64,000 nucleotides of DNA from assembly GCA_032716605.1 (NCBI GenBank), contig CM064545.1:9949564-10013563 (forward strand), read 5' to 3'. Of this stretch, positions 43,570 through 54,889 are shown piece after piece. Under the pieces are notes generated by a model. It saw only the letters and a program-made list of their open reading frames with translations, was not told the DNA's origin and ran no database searches. The position numbers and the translations under genes were made by a program. Within the stretch, counting starts at the first letter, position 1; every line of letters starts with the position of its first letter. The stretch is from Paralithodes platypus. Its lineage: Eukaryota; Arthropoda; Malacostraca; Decapoda; Lithodidae.

Positions 43570-43947
43570 ATTATTTTTGTACGTTTATTATTCTTTATTA
43601 ACACAAAGGATGTGTCGACGTTCCCAATTTGAGGTTTTGACAAGAGGGCGGGTTAAGACTTTCTTTGATAAAAAATAAAATCCCCCCCTCCATTTCTATT
43701 AATTCAGCTTTTCTCAAACATTACATAGCCGGGAAGTGAATACTCTGCTAAAAAGTATCTGTCTTCTGTATTGAGCCAAGATTCTGTTATGCCAATAACA
43801 TCGTAATTTTCTGTAAAACTAGTTCCTCTAAATCTGAAAATTTATTGCGTATGCTACGATTTAATGTTTTGGATTTTGAATTCACGGAACGGTCTTTATT
43901 CAAATTCTTGGTTCTACTCGGATCTACATTTATGTACCGGTCTGACC

Positions 43948-45135
43948 TCAGTCCTCGATCCTCGTCCCTGGTTGTCGTCGGTCCACGTTGTCCTCGATTG
44001 TTGTCCCTAGTGGTCCTCGGTCTTCGATCATTGTCTCTGGGGGTGTTCTGTTCTCACTGTCCTCGATCGTCGTCCCTGGTAGTTCTCGGTCCTCGATCGT
44101 CGCCCCTGGTCGTCCACGGTCTTTGATCCTTGGTCCTGGTGGTCCTTGGGCCTCGAACCTCGTCCCTGGTGGTCCTTGGTTGGCTCTGCTTTTTCTCCGA
44201 AAATCCTTTACTGCGTCGTGAAGCAGGCGGCCAAATCTTGCTGCTCCCACCTGGTTCAGATGGACTCCATCCGCTACAAACAGATGATCTTCGTGGTAGA
44301 AGTCATTCCAGGTATTGATGAATCCAACGTTTTCTTCCCTGCTGAGGTTAGCCAGACGACGATTTACGCTAGTGGCTATATTGAAGAATCGGCTCTCCAC
44401 ACTGATTCTGGGGATGATCCCTGATATGATGACTCTGCCTGACTTTTCCTTATACTTCTGAATCAGCTTCCGGTAGTTCAGCATGAGGTCCTCCGATCGG
44501 GTCCACTGCACGTCATTAGATCCGACATGAATGACGTACATTGTGCGTGAAGGGGCTAACTTTGAAACTTCGTTGACTGCAGCTGCAACGTCGGCCACAC
44601 CACCACCCGGGATACAAAAGCGCTTCCTGGTCCAGGGTGCCCTGGCGCAGAACTCCATAAGTTGTCCACGAACCATGGAATCTCCTACGAGCCGAATTTC
44701 TTCTATTTCTTCTTCGTCGTCTAAGTCCGCAAGAATCTGGTAACGGTTTTGGCACATGGTTTCGGTGATGATACTCCTTGTGATGGTTCGAACGTTGTTT
44801 TAAATGACGCGGAAGTTGTCCTGAGATGGAGCGGAGTCATTATTTTCCTGACGTGGTGCATGCACTGAAGCGAGTACCGCTATATCAGGCGTTGGGCTGT
44901 TGGAAGATGCCGCAGTGGTAGTAATTGCTTCATTTGATGATATTTCCTCGTTGAGTGTCGCAAATTCTTGGAGTGTTTCCAGCTTCTTGGTGAGGGCGTT
45001 AATCTTGACGTTAGCTTCATCCAGTTTAGCTGCCAAATCTTCTCGGAGCTGGCAGAATCGGCAGACATGAACATCGGGGCAGGCAAACATGGTAGGGCCA
45101 AACCTACCGGAACAGTTTGTGCAGGCGTGAGACAT
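43948..45135 (-). pseudogene. CR1 ORF1: zinc finger, coiled coil, SGNH esterase (one in-frame stop)
   Basis: The frame starts at MSHACTNCSGRF (45135) and is open to 43948 except for one TAA at 44800-44802. The N-terminus has paired cysteines (CTNC, ACPDVHVCRFC), a PHD/C4-like finger, followed by a coiled-coil-like stretch (LAAKLDEANVKINALTKKLE). The second part is an SGNH/GDSL hydrolase with GDS (catalytic Ser), HVGSND and DGVHL blocks; counted from the methionine at 44757 these are residues 25-27, 79-82 and 163-166. CR1 ORF1 proteins with PHD and esterase domains are known. The C-terminus is a run of ~10-residue repeats (QGPPGTRFEA, QGPPGPRIKD, RGRPGATIED). The role of the esterase in retrotransposition is not established. 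Confidence 0.85.
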
Positions 45136-45140
45136 GGTGA

Positions 45141-46330
45141 CAATAACAAAACTTCAAATCACTTCACTCTAAGTCACTTCTAATTACATTACTTGTCTCA
45201 CTTCAGAACACTTTATTCACTTCACACACATCAGATCACTTTACTCACTGTAAATAACTTCACTCACTATAAATCACTTCACGTCACTTCTAATACAATT
45301 TAAGCCTGAAAATTTTACTTTTACATCAAGTCAATAATACACCTGGAATGAAATGAAAAATTACGACACAAGATTTACTAGAAAGTACAAAAGTAAATGT
45401 GAATGGGAGGTTAAATTTACCTAGTGAAAAACTGGAAAGACAATAGTAGTTAGTGTATACAGTGGTCGACACAACAAAATAATGGAATTTGTAATATCCT
45501 TGACAAGAGTGTAATAGGCCTATTAATATGATGACAAGTATCTGAAATGCGCTTAATAGTCTATCAAAAAGTATCACAGTAACAAAATTGTTCTAACCCA
45601 GCAATAAAATTATCTTAACAAATGTCAGTGTGTGCGATTTATATAGTCAACCAAGAAAAAATGTTAAACTAGGTACAGTAAAGGCTAGACTTTGATATAT
45701 AAACTACAAGGAGATGATTAATTTGTATATGCGTACACAGGTGGCGCTGGTGTCGGCGGCGGTGCTTTATTTGGCAAAGATAATTTTGAAAAACAAACGT
45801 TTATCAGTCAAAAATACAGGTACAATGTCATGCAAGATAACTACTGAGTGATTTACTAAGCACTTAACTACAGTGAAGGCAAAAATTACTACAACAAGGG
45901 CTAGAACAATATAATATGGAACAAGCAAATAGTTTGTTTACATTTGTGCGTCGTCACTATCCGATACTAATGTAAACAATGGCAGTCTTGATAAACAAAC
46001 TTTTATCAGTCAAAAACACAGCAAAATAACATGCAAAGCAACTACTGGGCGGTTTAACTAGCTCTTAGCTATAGCTCATGCAAACAAATAAAGGAATGAG
46101 CAATGTAATACTCAAAATATGGTCAAATTTCAAGCGGCGGGCGAAGAGGTGTTGACGCTTCGAGTTGAGCCGGGTGTGTAATGGACTCTTTCATGTCAAA
46201 TAGTTTCCAACTGGTCGAAAGTGAGCTAATATATCTATAATAATTTTGCAACTTACAAAAATATATTATATTTATAATAACATGGTAAAATAATTGCAGA
46301 AAGATGGAGGTGTGGTAGGCCAGCTAGGCC
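45141..46330. repeat. Putative CR1 5' UTR/flank with ~205-bp tandem duplication
   Basis: CACTTCAC-like motifs recur at 45170-45290. TTTATCAGTCAAAAATACAG (45800) recurs as TTTATCAGTCAAAAACACAG (46003), followed by parallel blocks (ATGCAA … AACTACTG … TTTACTA/TTTAACTA). No open frame is supported. Confidence 0.55.
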
Positions 46331-46480
46331 AGCCTTATGGGGAATTACTGAAGAAAATACCATTTTCAACATGCGATATCTCTATACAGGTCGAGATTTG
46401 GAATATTTCTTATGGAGCATTTTAGGCTTAGAATACCTTGTTCTATCATTTCCCAAAGTTATGCCCTTTCCTCCTGGGAC

Positions 46481-46485
<5 letters not shown>

Positions 46486-46562
<77 letters not shown>
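46486..46562. repeat. (TA)n microsatellite at transposon edge
   Basis: About 75 bp of TA directly outside the right transposon end. Confidence 0.95.
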
Positions 46563-46567
<5 letters not shown>

Positions 46568-47002
46568 GTACATTATGTGGAATAGATGTTATACTATGTT
46601 AAGTACAACGGTAAGGGAAGCATGTAGTGACGTTGGGTATATGTGTTTTAGACTTCGATTCACACTACAGTTCCTTCAGAAACCTGAAGACATTGGAAAA
46701 CGAAATTTTATTCAATATGTATTTGCCTTTTCTCTTATGGTGCTACTATTCCCATGGTGTTCTCTATATCTAGTAATACATTTCTTACAATACTCATTAC
46801 CATGTTTGTGTCTACATATTCCCATGATCGTAAAATATGGTGTTCATTAACTAATAAAGGAGCAGTAGATGGAAAATAGCGATTTTTTCAGCAAAGTGCT
46901 TACATAGGTCACTCCACTATCCAGTTACCATAAGTTATGATTAAACTCACAATGGGCAAAAATATTATATTTTATAAAATGTTCACTCAAACATTATAGT
47001 CT
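46563..47002. other. No gene seen
   Basis: Unrecognised sequence between two DNA transposons. Confidence 0.4.
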
Positions 47003-47831
47003 GGGAGCTAACCAGAATTTGTATTACATCTTGAGTACAAAACATATGAGTGCTGGAATACATTGACAGTCTATTGGAGATCCCTAATCGGTGATTCTTA
47101 AGTTTTCCAATTGGTGCATTTGGTAGGGGGCGCTGCTTGAAGTACCCCCCAAAAATCAGTATAAATTACATTTTTGAGTACATCAAATAAACTGGTGCCA
47201 AAAGTTTCATGTTGGAACTGTGATTACGGATGTGACATTCTTAAATGCCGAATTTGGTGCGAAACCCATTTAAGAACGACATAAAGGGTGTGCTATATTG
47301 ACATTTAAATCATATTTTGAGTACATAATGAAAGTTTGTGAAATTTTTTGTTAAACCTTACTGATGCAGGATCAATAGTTCTTAAGTGAAGAATTTGGTG
47401 CAAAACTAATTTAAGAACGACCTAAAGGGGGTGATAATGTTCAACACATTTAAAGCGTTTCTCAAGTTCATCAATGAAACTTGGTGGGTAAATTAATTTA
47501 TTCATGGATGAATTCTTGAATGAATTTGCGTGGTAATAGGACAATAACAATCTAATGCTAGAGGTCATGCTCTACTGAAAACAAACTTTCGTAATGCAAT
47601 AACAAATGATATACACAATCGACATTTACCTTTGACGTCCATATCTATATCTTGTTATATTGATAATATCACTATAAGGGTATCTTAAAATCCACAAGAG
47701 AAACCGTTAACACTGCTGATAAGTCATACATATACTGTAGATACAAGTTCTATTATAGTGTGACTTATGTCTAAAATGTGAGTTCACTAGTATTAGTATA
47801 AGTAAATGTATACCGGTTCCAGTAATTATAA

Positions 47832-50800
47832 TTATATGACTTCCGCCTGAATAACAATATCTGTTGCACAATTCCAGTCATCCTCATCCGAACTGTCATC
47901 TTAATCTGATTTTGTAATTTCCAGGTTATCCTCCACTTCTTAGTCTATTGTCTCTAATTCATCTTCTTCTGCGATGAGACCTACAGGAACTTGGTCCCTT
48001 TCGAACCAAACAGGTTTGTAATAGTCATCAACTAACTGCCAGCTATTGTCTTCAGTGGGATGCTGCTTTATGTGATTATGATCTGTTATATTCCACATGC
48101 TGGCGACAAACGATGCACACTATGTTAGTATTGATCTCATATTCACAAGGTGGTAGTTCACATGCATCCATACCTCTCAAATTGGCTAGCAATTTTTTAC
48201 ATTTCCCTTTGGTCCGCATGTCTTCACAAACTTCTATTCATTCATGCTAATATTTGCACTCTCCTTAGCTCCATACATAGTGGCTGTGACCTTCAACAGA
48301 GTTGCTTTGGTGGTATAAGAAGCTACGGTGCTTCGTACCATGACGCTGAAATGTTGTTGGTAGTCACGTCATTTGTCCAGAGTTTTGAAAGATCTGGCTG
48401 TGCCTTTTTAGCGCAAAGGACAATGTGTAGTCTGGTCCCGTGAATGCATGGAAGGTTGGATACACAGCACAAATAATTGGTCCAATCTCCTTTTATATTG
48501 CAGTCGCGCTGATGTACGTAATTTGTCTTTGAAGCAGTTCCAACATCTATCCACATTCTTGACTGAAATGTATGGCAATGATACAACAGTATCACTGGAA
48601 TAACTGAGTTGGATGCCCTGACCACTATGTTGTCATGCTCACAGTCATCGGATATGCAATGAAGGCATAATTTTTGTGTCTGCCTCTTCATGGTTGTTCC
48701 TTTTGCTTCCCACTTTGTCACGCTGGAGCACATCCTTTTTCACCTTGATACAGTAGCATTCCGCTGGTACAATCGCGCTAATAAGTGATGTCTCGGCACC
48801 AAGCATGTTTTGATAAATCATTGGTATCAGCAAAATCTAAGCCTCATTTATTCATTTCGAGTGCAATATAGAAACATGTTCCTACACTGACTTACCCTAT
48901 TCAACATCTGACAGACATTAATACGGCACAGAGCAAGCCGAACGTAATGACAGCTGAAACATGACTTATTAGCTCGACCGTACAACTAGGACGACTTCAT
49001 GATGCCTGAATTTGTTTGCATAGGAAGGGTCTTGCCATTTATTGGCAAGAAACTGTGGAAGCTGCTTTTTGAAGAACCTGGACTTGAGGATATCATTCAG
49101 ATCTCTTGGCACTCATTAATGCTTCAGCCCTTTGATTAAAAAGATTCTGCTGTTGGTTCCCCATTTGTCCCTTTCAGTGTCCTTTATTGGCGGTTGTGGG
49201 TAGGCATCAAAAGCAATGCATATGTGCTTGGCTGGCATTCTAAGGATCTGGATGGGAGTACTTCTGGCTAATCTTCCGTAAGGGAGAGGTACATTTGGTG
49301 CCATGCTATGCAATAGGAACTGTTCATCTATGATGTAAGCACTAACTTCATCTTGCCTGACTTGGTCTTTTACCTTGCTTTCCAAAATATCAAAGAGAGA
49401 ACTCCTATTAGCCTTTGCACTTTACTTCGTCTGGAATGACCATGGACAGAGGTATTAGGATCAATGTGTTCTGGAGGATATGCTACATGTCAAGTACCTT
49501 CTTGGCAGCAAGGACAAGGAGACAGCCCACCAGATCACATTTCTTTGAAGGGCAGCAATTCTGGTGTACTCGGTTTGACGATTGGTATCAAAACGGCTGT
49601 GGATCTTTTTCACAGGACTCAATAAATTCCTTGTGTCTGGCTTTTCCTTTGGTCGGTACATTGAGGAGGCTTTGATGGATTTCTTCTCTGGTACCTTTTC
49701 CTGTGCTGATGTTGTAAAGTATCTCTGGAGCATTGTTGGTATGAAATGGATTGTTTGTGTCAAAGATTTGTTTGATCATTTTCTGGAGGTCTTCATGGTT
49801 TTGTACTTGTCTTGGTCTGAGTTCTGCTGTGAAATTATATCATTCCAGTCATGTCTTGAAGAAGACGCATGAATGATGTCCAGATAGCCTTTGTCATCAT
49901 CCATCTAAATTTTGCAGAGTAGTTATTTGTGAAGGTGATTCTTGTCAGTCAAAATGCGGCATCGGCATTGATGGTCTGGTCCAATGTCAAATCAACAGGA
50001 ATCCTGCTAATATCATGTCCCGTCCTCCTCACTGTGAATGCACCTTGATTGAGGATCTTGTTAAGTTAAGGATGTGTGTCATTAAATATTCAACAAGTCC
50101 AGTTTATGTATTGTTAGCCAGCATGCGGTGGGCTGGATCAGTCAGAGTGACGGTTGGTGTCCTCTACTTCCATTAGCCAGTTCTGACTGTACCTTTATCA
50201 TCATTCTTAATTCTAACTATTTTCCTGAGAATGGTGAAGGCAGTGGGGCAATAATGGTGTGCCCCATGGTTCCCTATTGTCTAACTCTCACAACCCACTG
50301 GCACAAGTTGGCCTGTCTCTCTCTGGCGTAGGGATGTGGCGAACCCACCGCCCGCTACTTAGGTGGTGCAATTAGCTTCTGGAGCAGTGGACCACTGGTT
50401 CCTATCTTCAGAAAATTCCTGTGCTTAGTATGCTTCCAGCATCATTCACACTGGGGTAAATAAAATAGCAAAACAGTGGCGAAACTGCCATCTGGGTGAA
50501 GGACTGCTCTGGGTCTGCTACTTCAGTTTTAATGGTCATAATCTACTTAGTGGAAATGACAATGTAGAGTGGGTCAGTTGGGGCATGTCTGGGAGCCTGA
50601 AGGCAGTTTCTGCAATGACCATTCCTTATGGGGCGCTTCCTCTGGAAGCGAGGCGTCACATTTGATGATGAGGATTAGCAAATAACAGGTCAATGATTGA
50701 TTACTGTTAGTTTATAGATGAATAGTTCAGGGTCATTTGTCCGTATTGCTCTTCCAAGTTGGTGGAAGAATGTATCTGGGCGGTGTATCCGCATGCTCCG

Positions 50801-51019
50801 GATAGTGTTGCATTGGTGTATTCAGCATACTGTCAGGCACACCTTTCGATAAGATCTGTACTGATCTCCAGCTAAAGGCAAGGTTCTCCTTCTATGTTGG
50901 TATTGGACATTGGTCTGTACCACTAAAGTAACACATCTGCAGAAATGCCTTAAAATACAAACTTTCAAAGGAGAGGATGGACCCTCTTGCAGCGAAGTGT
51001 TTTCCTGTGAGGACCCCAC
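47832..51019 (-). pseudogene. Decayed gene of the HEEADTR/FHAFTGCD family, XPG-like nuclease signatures
   Basis: The minus-strand pieces appear in the order of a large metazoan family of uncharacterised proteins. They are DTNNPF near 49.77 kb and LYNISTGKGTREEIHQSLLN (49.6-49.8); YIIDEQFLLH and HICIAFDAYPQPPIKDTERD (49.15-49.38); HEEADTKI (~48.68); IVVRASNSVIP (where relatives have a DTD motif); FHAFTGPDYTLSF (~48.43-48.46); SWQLVDDYYKPVWFERDQVP (~47.98-48.04); and an acidic tail ending at a stop at 47832-47834, exactly at the TIR inner edge. The D…FD…K-ER…EAD…D…GCDY pattern resembles XPG/FEN-1 nucleases, which is my inference. Many stops and frameshifts; the N-terminal boundary is uncertain. 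Confidence 0.7.
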
Positions 51020-51344
51020 TCAAAGAACCTGGGGCTAGAACTTCAGTCTCTTTTAGCAAGTCTGGTCTTGAGAAATGTCATTTCTATGTGGAAAGCACCT
51101 TACATGATAACAATGTTGTAGAATATGTGAGACTCTTTTGTCAGGATTTGCATAGCTGGATTAGCTGCTTTAAGGTCATAGGTCACCAGACCATACTCCT
51201 GATCATATTCTTCAGCACAATTCTAGGAAATATCTCTATAGAGTCCAAGTTAATTTGTTCCGAGACTGAATAAATTGCTTGGAAGTTATCATAAATAAAC
51301 CACACATGGGGGCAGGAGGATAAAAGGTTTCGAGACACTTTGGC

Positions 51345-51515
51345 CCCCTAGCGCTTTGGCCACACTCCTTGGCCCTCTGTTATATCGGCCACTCTCCTCT
51401 GCGGCACCCTGTCACTTTGGCCACACTCCTATGCTGCCCCGTAACCTTGGCCACCCTCGTCTATAGCTCCCTGTCACCTCGGCCACCCTCTTCCACGGCC
51501 CCCTGTCAGTCATGC
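51345..51515. repeat. Imperfect tandem repeat (~30-35-bp, TTGGCCACCCTC)
   Basis: Five or so units of the form CCCTGTCACYTTGGCCACRC plus a variable half. The block lies inside the long-TIR element, before the right TIR. Confidence 0.75.
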
Positions 51516-52498
51516 TACTCAATACACAATCCCTAATTCACTTCGGCCTTCAATTTTGTTTTAAGGTATTAGTAACTTCTAATGTACCGTATATGTAATA
51601 TAAATATTTATTACGAGTCACAACACTAAAAATTCAAATATGGTTATAATTATAATTACTGGAACCGGTATACATTTACTGGTACCAGTATACATTTACT
51701 TATACTAATACTAGTGAACTCACATTTTAGACATAAGTCACACTATAATAGAACTTGTATCTACAGTATATGTATGACTTATCAGCAGTGTTAACGGTTT
51801 CTCTTGTGAATTTTAAGATACCCTTATAGTGATATTATCAATATAACAAGATATAGATATGGACGTCAAAAGTAGATGTCGATTGTGTATATTATTTATT
51901 ATTGCATTGCGAAAGTTTGTTTTCAGTAGAGCATGACCTCTAGCGGTATATTGTTATTGTCCTATTATCACGCAAATTAATTCGAGAATTCATCCATGAA
52001 TAAATTCATTTATCCACCAAGTTTCATTGATGAACTTGAGAACAGTTTTAAATGTGTTGAGCATTATCACCCCCTTTAGGTCGTTCTTAAATTAGTTTTG
52101 CACCAAATTCTTCACTTAAGAACTATTAATCCTGCATCCGTAAGGTTTAAAGAATATGTTCACAAACTTTCATTATGTACTCAAAATGTGATTTAAATGT
52201 CAATATAGCACACCCTTTATGTCGTTCTTAAATGGGTTTCGCACCAAATTCGGCATTTAAGAATGTCACATCCGTAATCACAGTTCCAACATGAAACTGT
52301 TGGCACCAGTTTAGTTGATGTACTCAAACATGTAATTTAAACTGATTTTTGGGGGTTACTTCAAGCAGCGCCCCCTACCAAATGCACCAATTTGAAAAGT
52401 TAAGAATCACCGATTGGGGATCTCCAATAGTGTGTCAATGTATTCCAGCACTCAAACCTTTTGTACTCGAGATGTAATACAAATTCATGTTAGCTCCC

Positions 52499-53689
52499 GC
52501 ATTATTACACGGATGACGATATGGATCAGTGTGAGACATGCACAATACTGTATGATGCATGTTCTTATTGTGAAATATTTAAATCGAATAAAACAACCTA
52601 TGACCAACTGTTAACCCCATCTGTACCAACGACGTCTGTTTGACATTATTTAATTACTGTTAGATGATTTTATTGTTTCAAAAGGGCCTGTAGAAATTAA
52701 TAGGCTTCGAATTAACTCCCTTAAATCTTTTTACTACCAAAGATCCTTCTTAAACTGCCAAAAATTTTCTAAATATAGCTACAATAAAATTAAATAGACG
52801 TCGCCGTTTACAAGGGAATGATGAAGAAAATACAAACGTATCTATGGTCAATTATTGTTCTTTTCTATTTTCTAATTATCACAACCTGCAACAAAGTAAT
52901 TTATTTCGATTATGTTTGTTTTTACTCCAAACCTCTTGCTTTCGATTAATATCGCCCTCTCTTCAGGTTTCCACATCCAGGCAAACGTCCACCAACTCGC
53001 CAAAATCAAGAAAAGTTTGGATTTCTGGTTTGAAAGGAACTGTCCAAGCTATCAGGGAGAGTAATGATCGGAGGAATTTAGTGACACAAAACCTAACTTA
53101 ATGACGTGGGCTAATGTAAAATGAAGAATCAATATTATCCCTCCGATCTTTAATCTTTAATCTTTTGCTTTTCATATTTTAGGTGACATAGGAGAACAAA
53201 TTATCATGTTTAAATATCTCAATATAATATGAATAATAATTAGAACCCTCGAATGTTGGTTCTCTTCGAACTTTATCTCAAGTCGGCCACCCTCAGCATT
53301 GGGATATGTGCCTGAGTCTATATGTATATATACATACAAATACATGCCCGATACTGATATGGAAGTACCATCAACCTAATTCTAATCAAGTATATTACGA
53401 ATGACTTTAACATCTTCCACAATATACGTCTGGTGGACAAACTGAGATACCACAACAAGAACATGTGGTTTGTTGTAGGTAAAGTAGTTAATAACACTAA
53501 ACAAGTCATGGTGCAAATAAATTAGCAACAACAATACTAACATCGTAGATTAGCAATGCCTCAAACATTTCCTCGCGGCAAGTAATGCAACAAAATCGAT
53601 ATTTTCCTCGTATTGTAAATACAACTATGCATCACCACCAAAGTTCTCGCAATGATGAATAAAACAACATAAAACCTCTCACTTAGGCC
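52499..53689. other. No convincing gene
   Basis: AT-rich. TTAACCCC at 52610 resembles a piggyBac-type end but has no clear partner. The open frame 52844-53101 has no motif. Confidence 0.4.
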
Positions 53690-53981
53690 ATTTGGGGGTC
53701 CTGGGGGGTGGGGAGGAGGCACCACCATCACTGGGTGATGAGTAGGTGGGATACTGGCCTCTCACTCCTGCGCGCGGCCACACACACGTAGCTAGACTTG
53801 GAAGTTTGCCAACCATCGATATTATTCCATGGGATCCTAAAGTAGTTCCCATACAAATCTGAACCCTCTAGGTGCCAGAGGACAAGAGTAATTAAAGCGG
53901 TCACATGAACTGCATCACTGGGACTGTGGGTTACATATATAGGCGACACATAACGTGCGTCCCTGGGGTCGAAGGGGTTAA
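53690..53981 (+). mobile_element. PiggyBac-type MITE D (partial, related to A)
   Basis: CCAACCATCG and AGTTCCCATACAA align with the same positions in MITE A2. The right end is AAGGGGTTAA (TTAA 53978-53981). The A-family palindromes are replaced by CACATGAACTGC (53902) and CACATAACGTGC (53947), 45 bp apart. The left end is missing or too diverged. Confidence 0.6.
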
Positions 53982-54059
53982 GCTCAATAGCCGACATCGC
54001 TCCCTGGTCGTTTTGAAAATGAACTAGAAATTTTCAAACTTATCCTAACTATGCCTAGC

Positions 54060-54545
54060 TTAACACCCAAAAATCGGGGACATTTGTAACATCAACTACC
54101 TGCCAAGCGGGCATATTTACGGAAAACGAGCTTAATTATATGCGTTTTTCATGCATTAAAAAGAGCCAGAGCGTAATATAACTATGTATCCGTGAAAGGG
54201 CGATAATAGAGCTTGAGAATGACACCTGAATCATTCTTGTACGACCACGGGTTATCGTGTAGCGATCGCGCAACGAGAGGTGAAAAACCCTAAAATAAGA
54301 TAATTTCCCCAGTTTTTTTCTTGGTCTCGCGAGGCCGGAGGTGTGTAGGACCGCGGCGGACCAACCAGTTGCGGCTCAATGGTGGTGCCAAACAGTCAGA
54401 GCCTGCCTATTGTCCTCCCAATGCGTGGACTCTCTCTCTGAGCCGATAATTTGCTCAAAATACCGCCCGTCATATGACGGGTACCGCCAGATTGTCCATT
54501 GTTCTCTAGCCCGTCATATGATGGGCACCGATGGACAGGGGTTGA
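54060..54545 (+). mobile_element. PiggyBac-type MITE B
   Basis: Aligns along its length with MITE C (56989-57474). Left end TTAACACCC at 54060; right end GGGGTTGA at 54545, where the final TTAA has become TTGA. Two palindromes with core CATATG (54471-54476 and 54515-54520) lie 44 bp apart near the right end; the first, CCCGTCATATGACGGG, is perfect. Confidence 0.7.
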
Positions 54546-54889
54546 TCAACATTGACTTGTTTAGATTACGTTAAGCCTAACACAGACACATGTATAAACA
54601 CACTCAATTCATTATTAAACGCTGCATTGAAACAAATGTGTATAAATAAGAAAAATAAAATATAACTAAAGTAATAATAAAGGTGAGTTCTGTTCAACAT
54701 TCTGACTTCGTTATGATTGCCACACTAGCCAAAGATCTCTTCGAGGCTAGAAAATCCAACGTGCCGCAGCACACAACTACGCAGCACTGAATGTTTCAGG
54801 AAATGAGCCTATCAGATCATAACAAGTTCAAGCGGACTATAGGTCCGCTCGGCCACGTTAACTCCGAGGCGCGTGGCGTGGTGCGGCGC
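54546..54889. other. No gene seen
   Basis: Unrecognised; short simple sequence only. Confidence 0.4.

Larger units (their letters stand above)
40111..45140 (-). mobile_element. CR1 LINE copy gamma, ORF1 and ORF2 present, antisense
   Basis: From high to low coordinates: ORF1 (45135-43948), endonuclease (43.92 to 42.66 kb, split by an RTE-like LINE), linker and RT (42.69 to 40.34 kb), 3' UTR and GTACAAAGG-type tail (40111-40140). It is the only copy here retaining ORF1. ORF2 carries several stops and frameshifts. The 5' UTR may extend towards 46.1 kb, but its start is not determined. Confidence 0.85.
39266..46485. mobile_element. DNA transposon ends (inverted, 7.2 kb apart) around CR1 gamma
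   Basis: GTGTCCCAGGAGGAAAGGGC at ~39270 and its inverted copy ending at 46485 are each followed inward by CATAACTTTGGGAAATGAT, TATTCTAAGC and ATTCCAAATCTC in the same order. The outer edges (CAGCGTGTCCC next to TA; AGGGTGTCCC next to TATATA) suggest a TA-target transposon with TIRs of at least ~130 bp. The left copy contains the minisatellite. The interior is occupied by the antisense CR1 gamma. No transposase was recognised. Confidence 0.6.
47003..52498 (-). mobile_element. Long-TIR DNA transposon (5.5 kb)
   Basis: The left TIR (47003-~47838) starts GGGAGCTAAC; the right TIR (~51645-52498) ends GTTAGCTCCC. They are inverted copies over ~840 bp, with stretches such as GAACTGTGATTACGGATGTG unchanged over more than 100 bp; I estimate about 95% identity by eye. 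The interior holds one decayed minus-strand gene. A target duplication is not clear (CATTAT occurs near both outer edges). The superfamily is not assigned; Academ is a candidate because of the XPG-like protein. Confidence 0.85.

Noticed and set aside
50128..51273. + strand open frames inside the long-TIR element
   Set aside because: No motifs; the recognisable protein family is on the minus strand.
52610..53981. A 1.37-kb piggyBac-type element from TTAACCCC at 52610 to GGGGTTAA at 53981
   Set aside because: The ends agree only over the first few bases, and the right part aligns to the 445-bp MITE A family instead.
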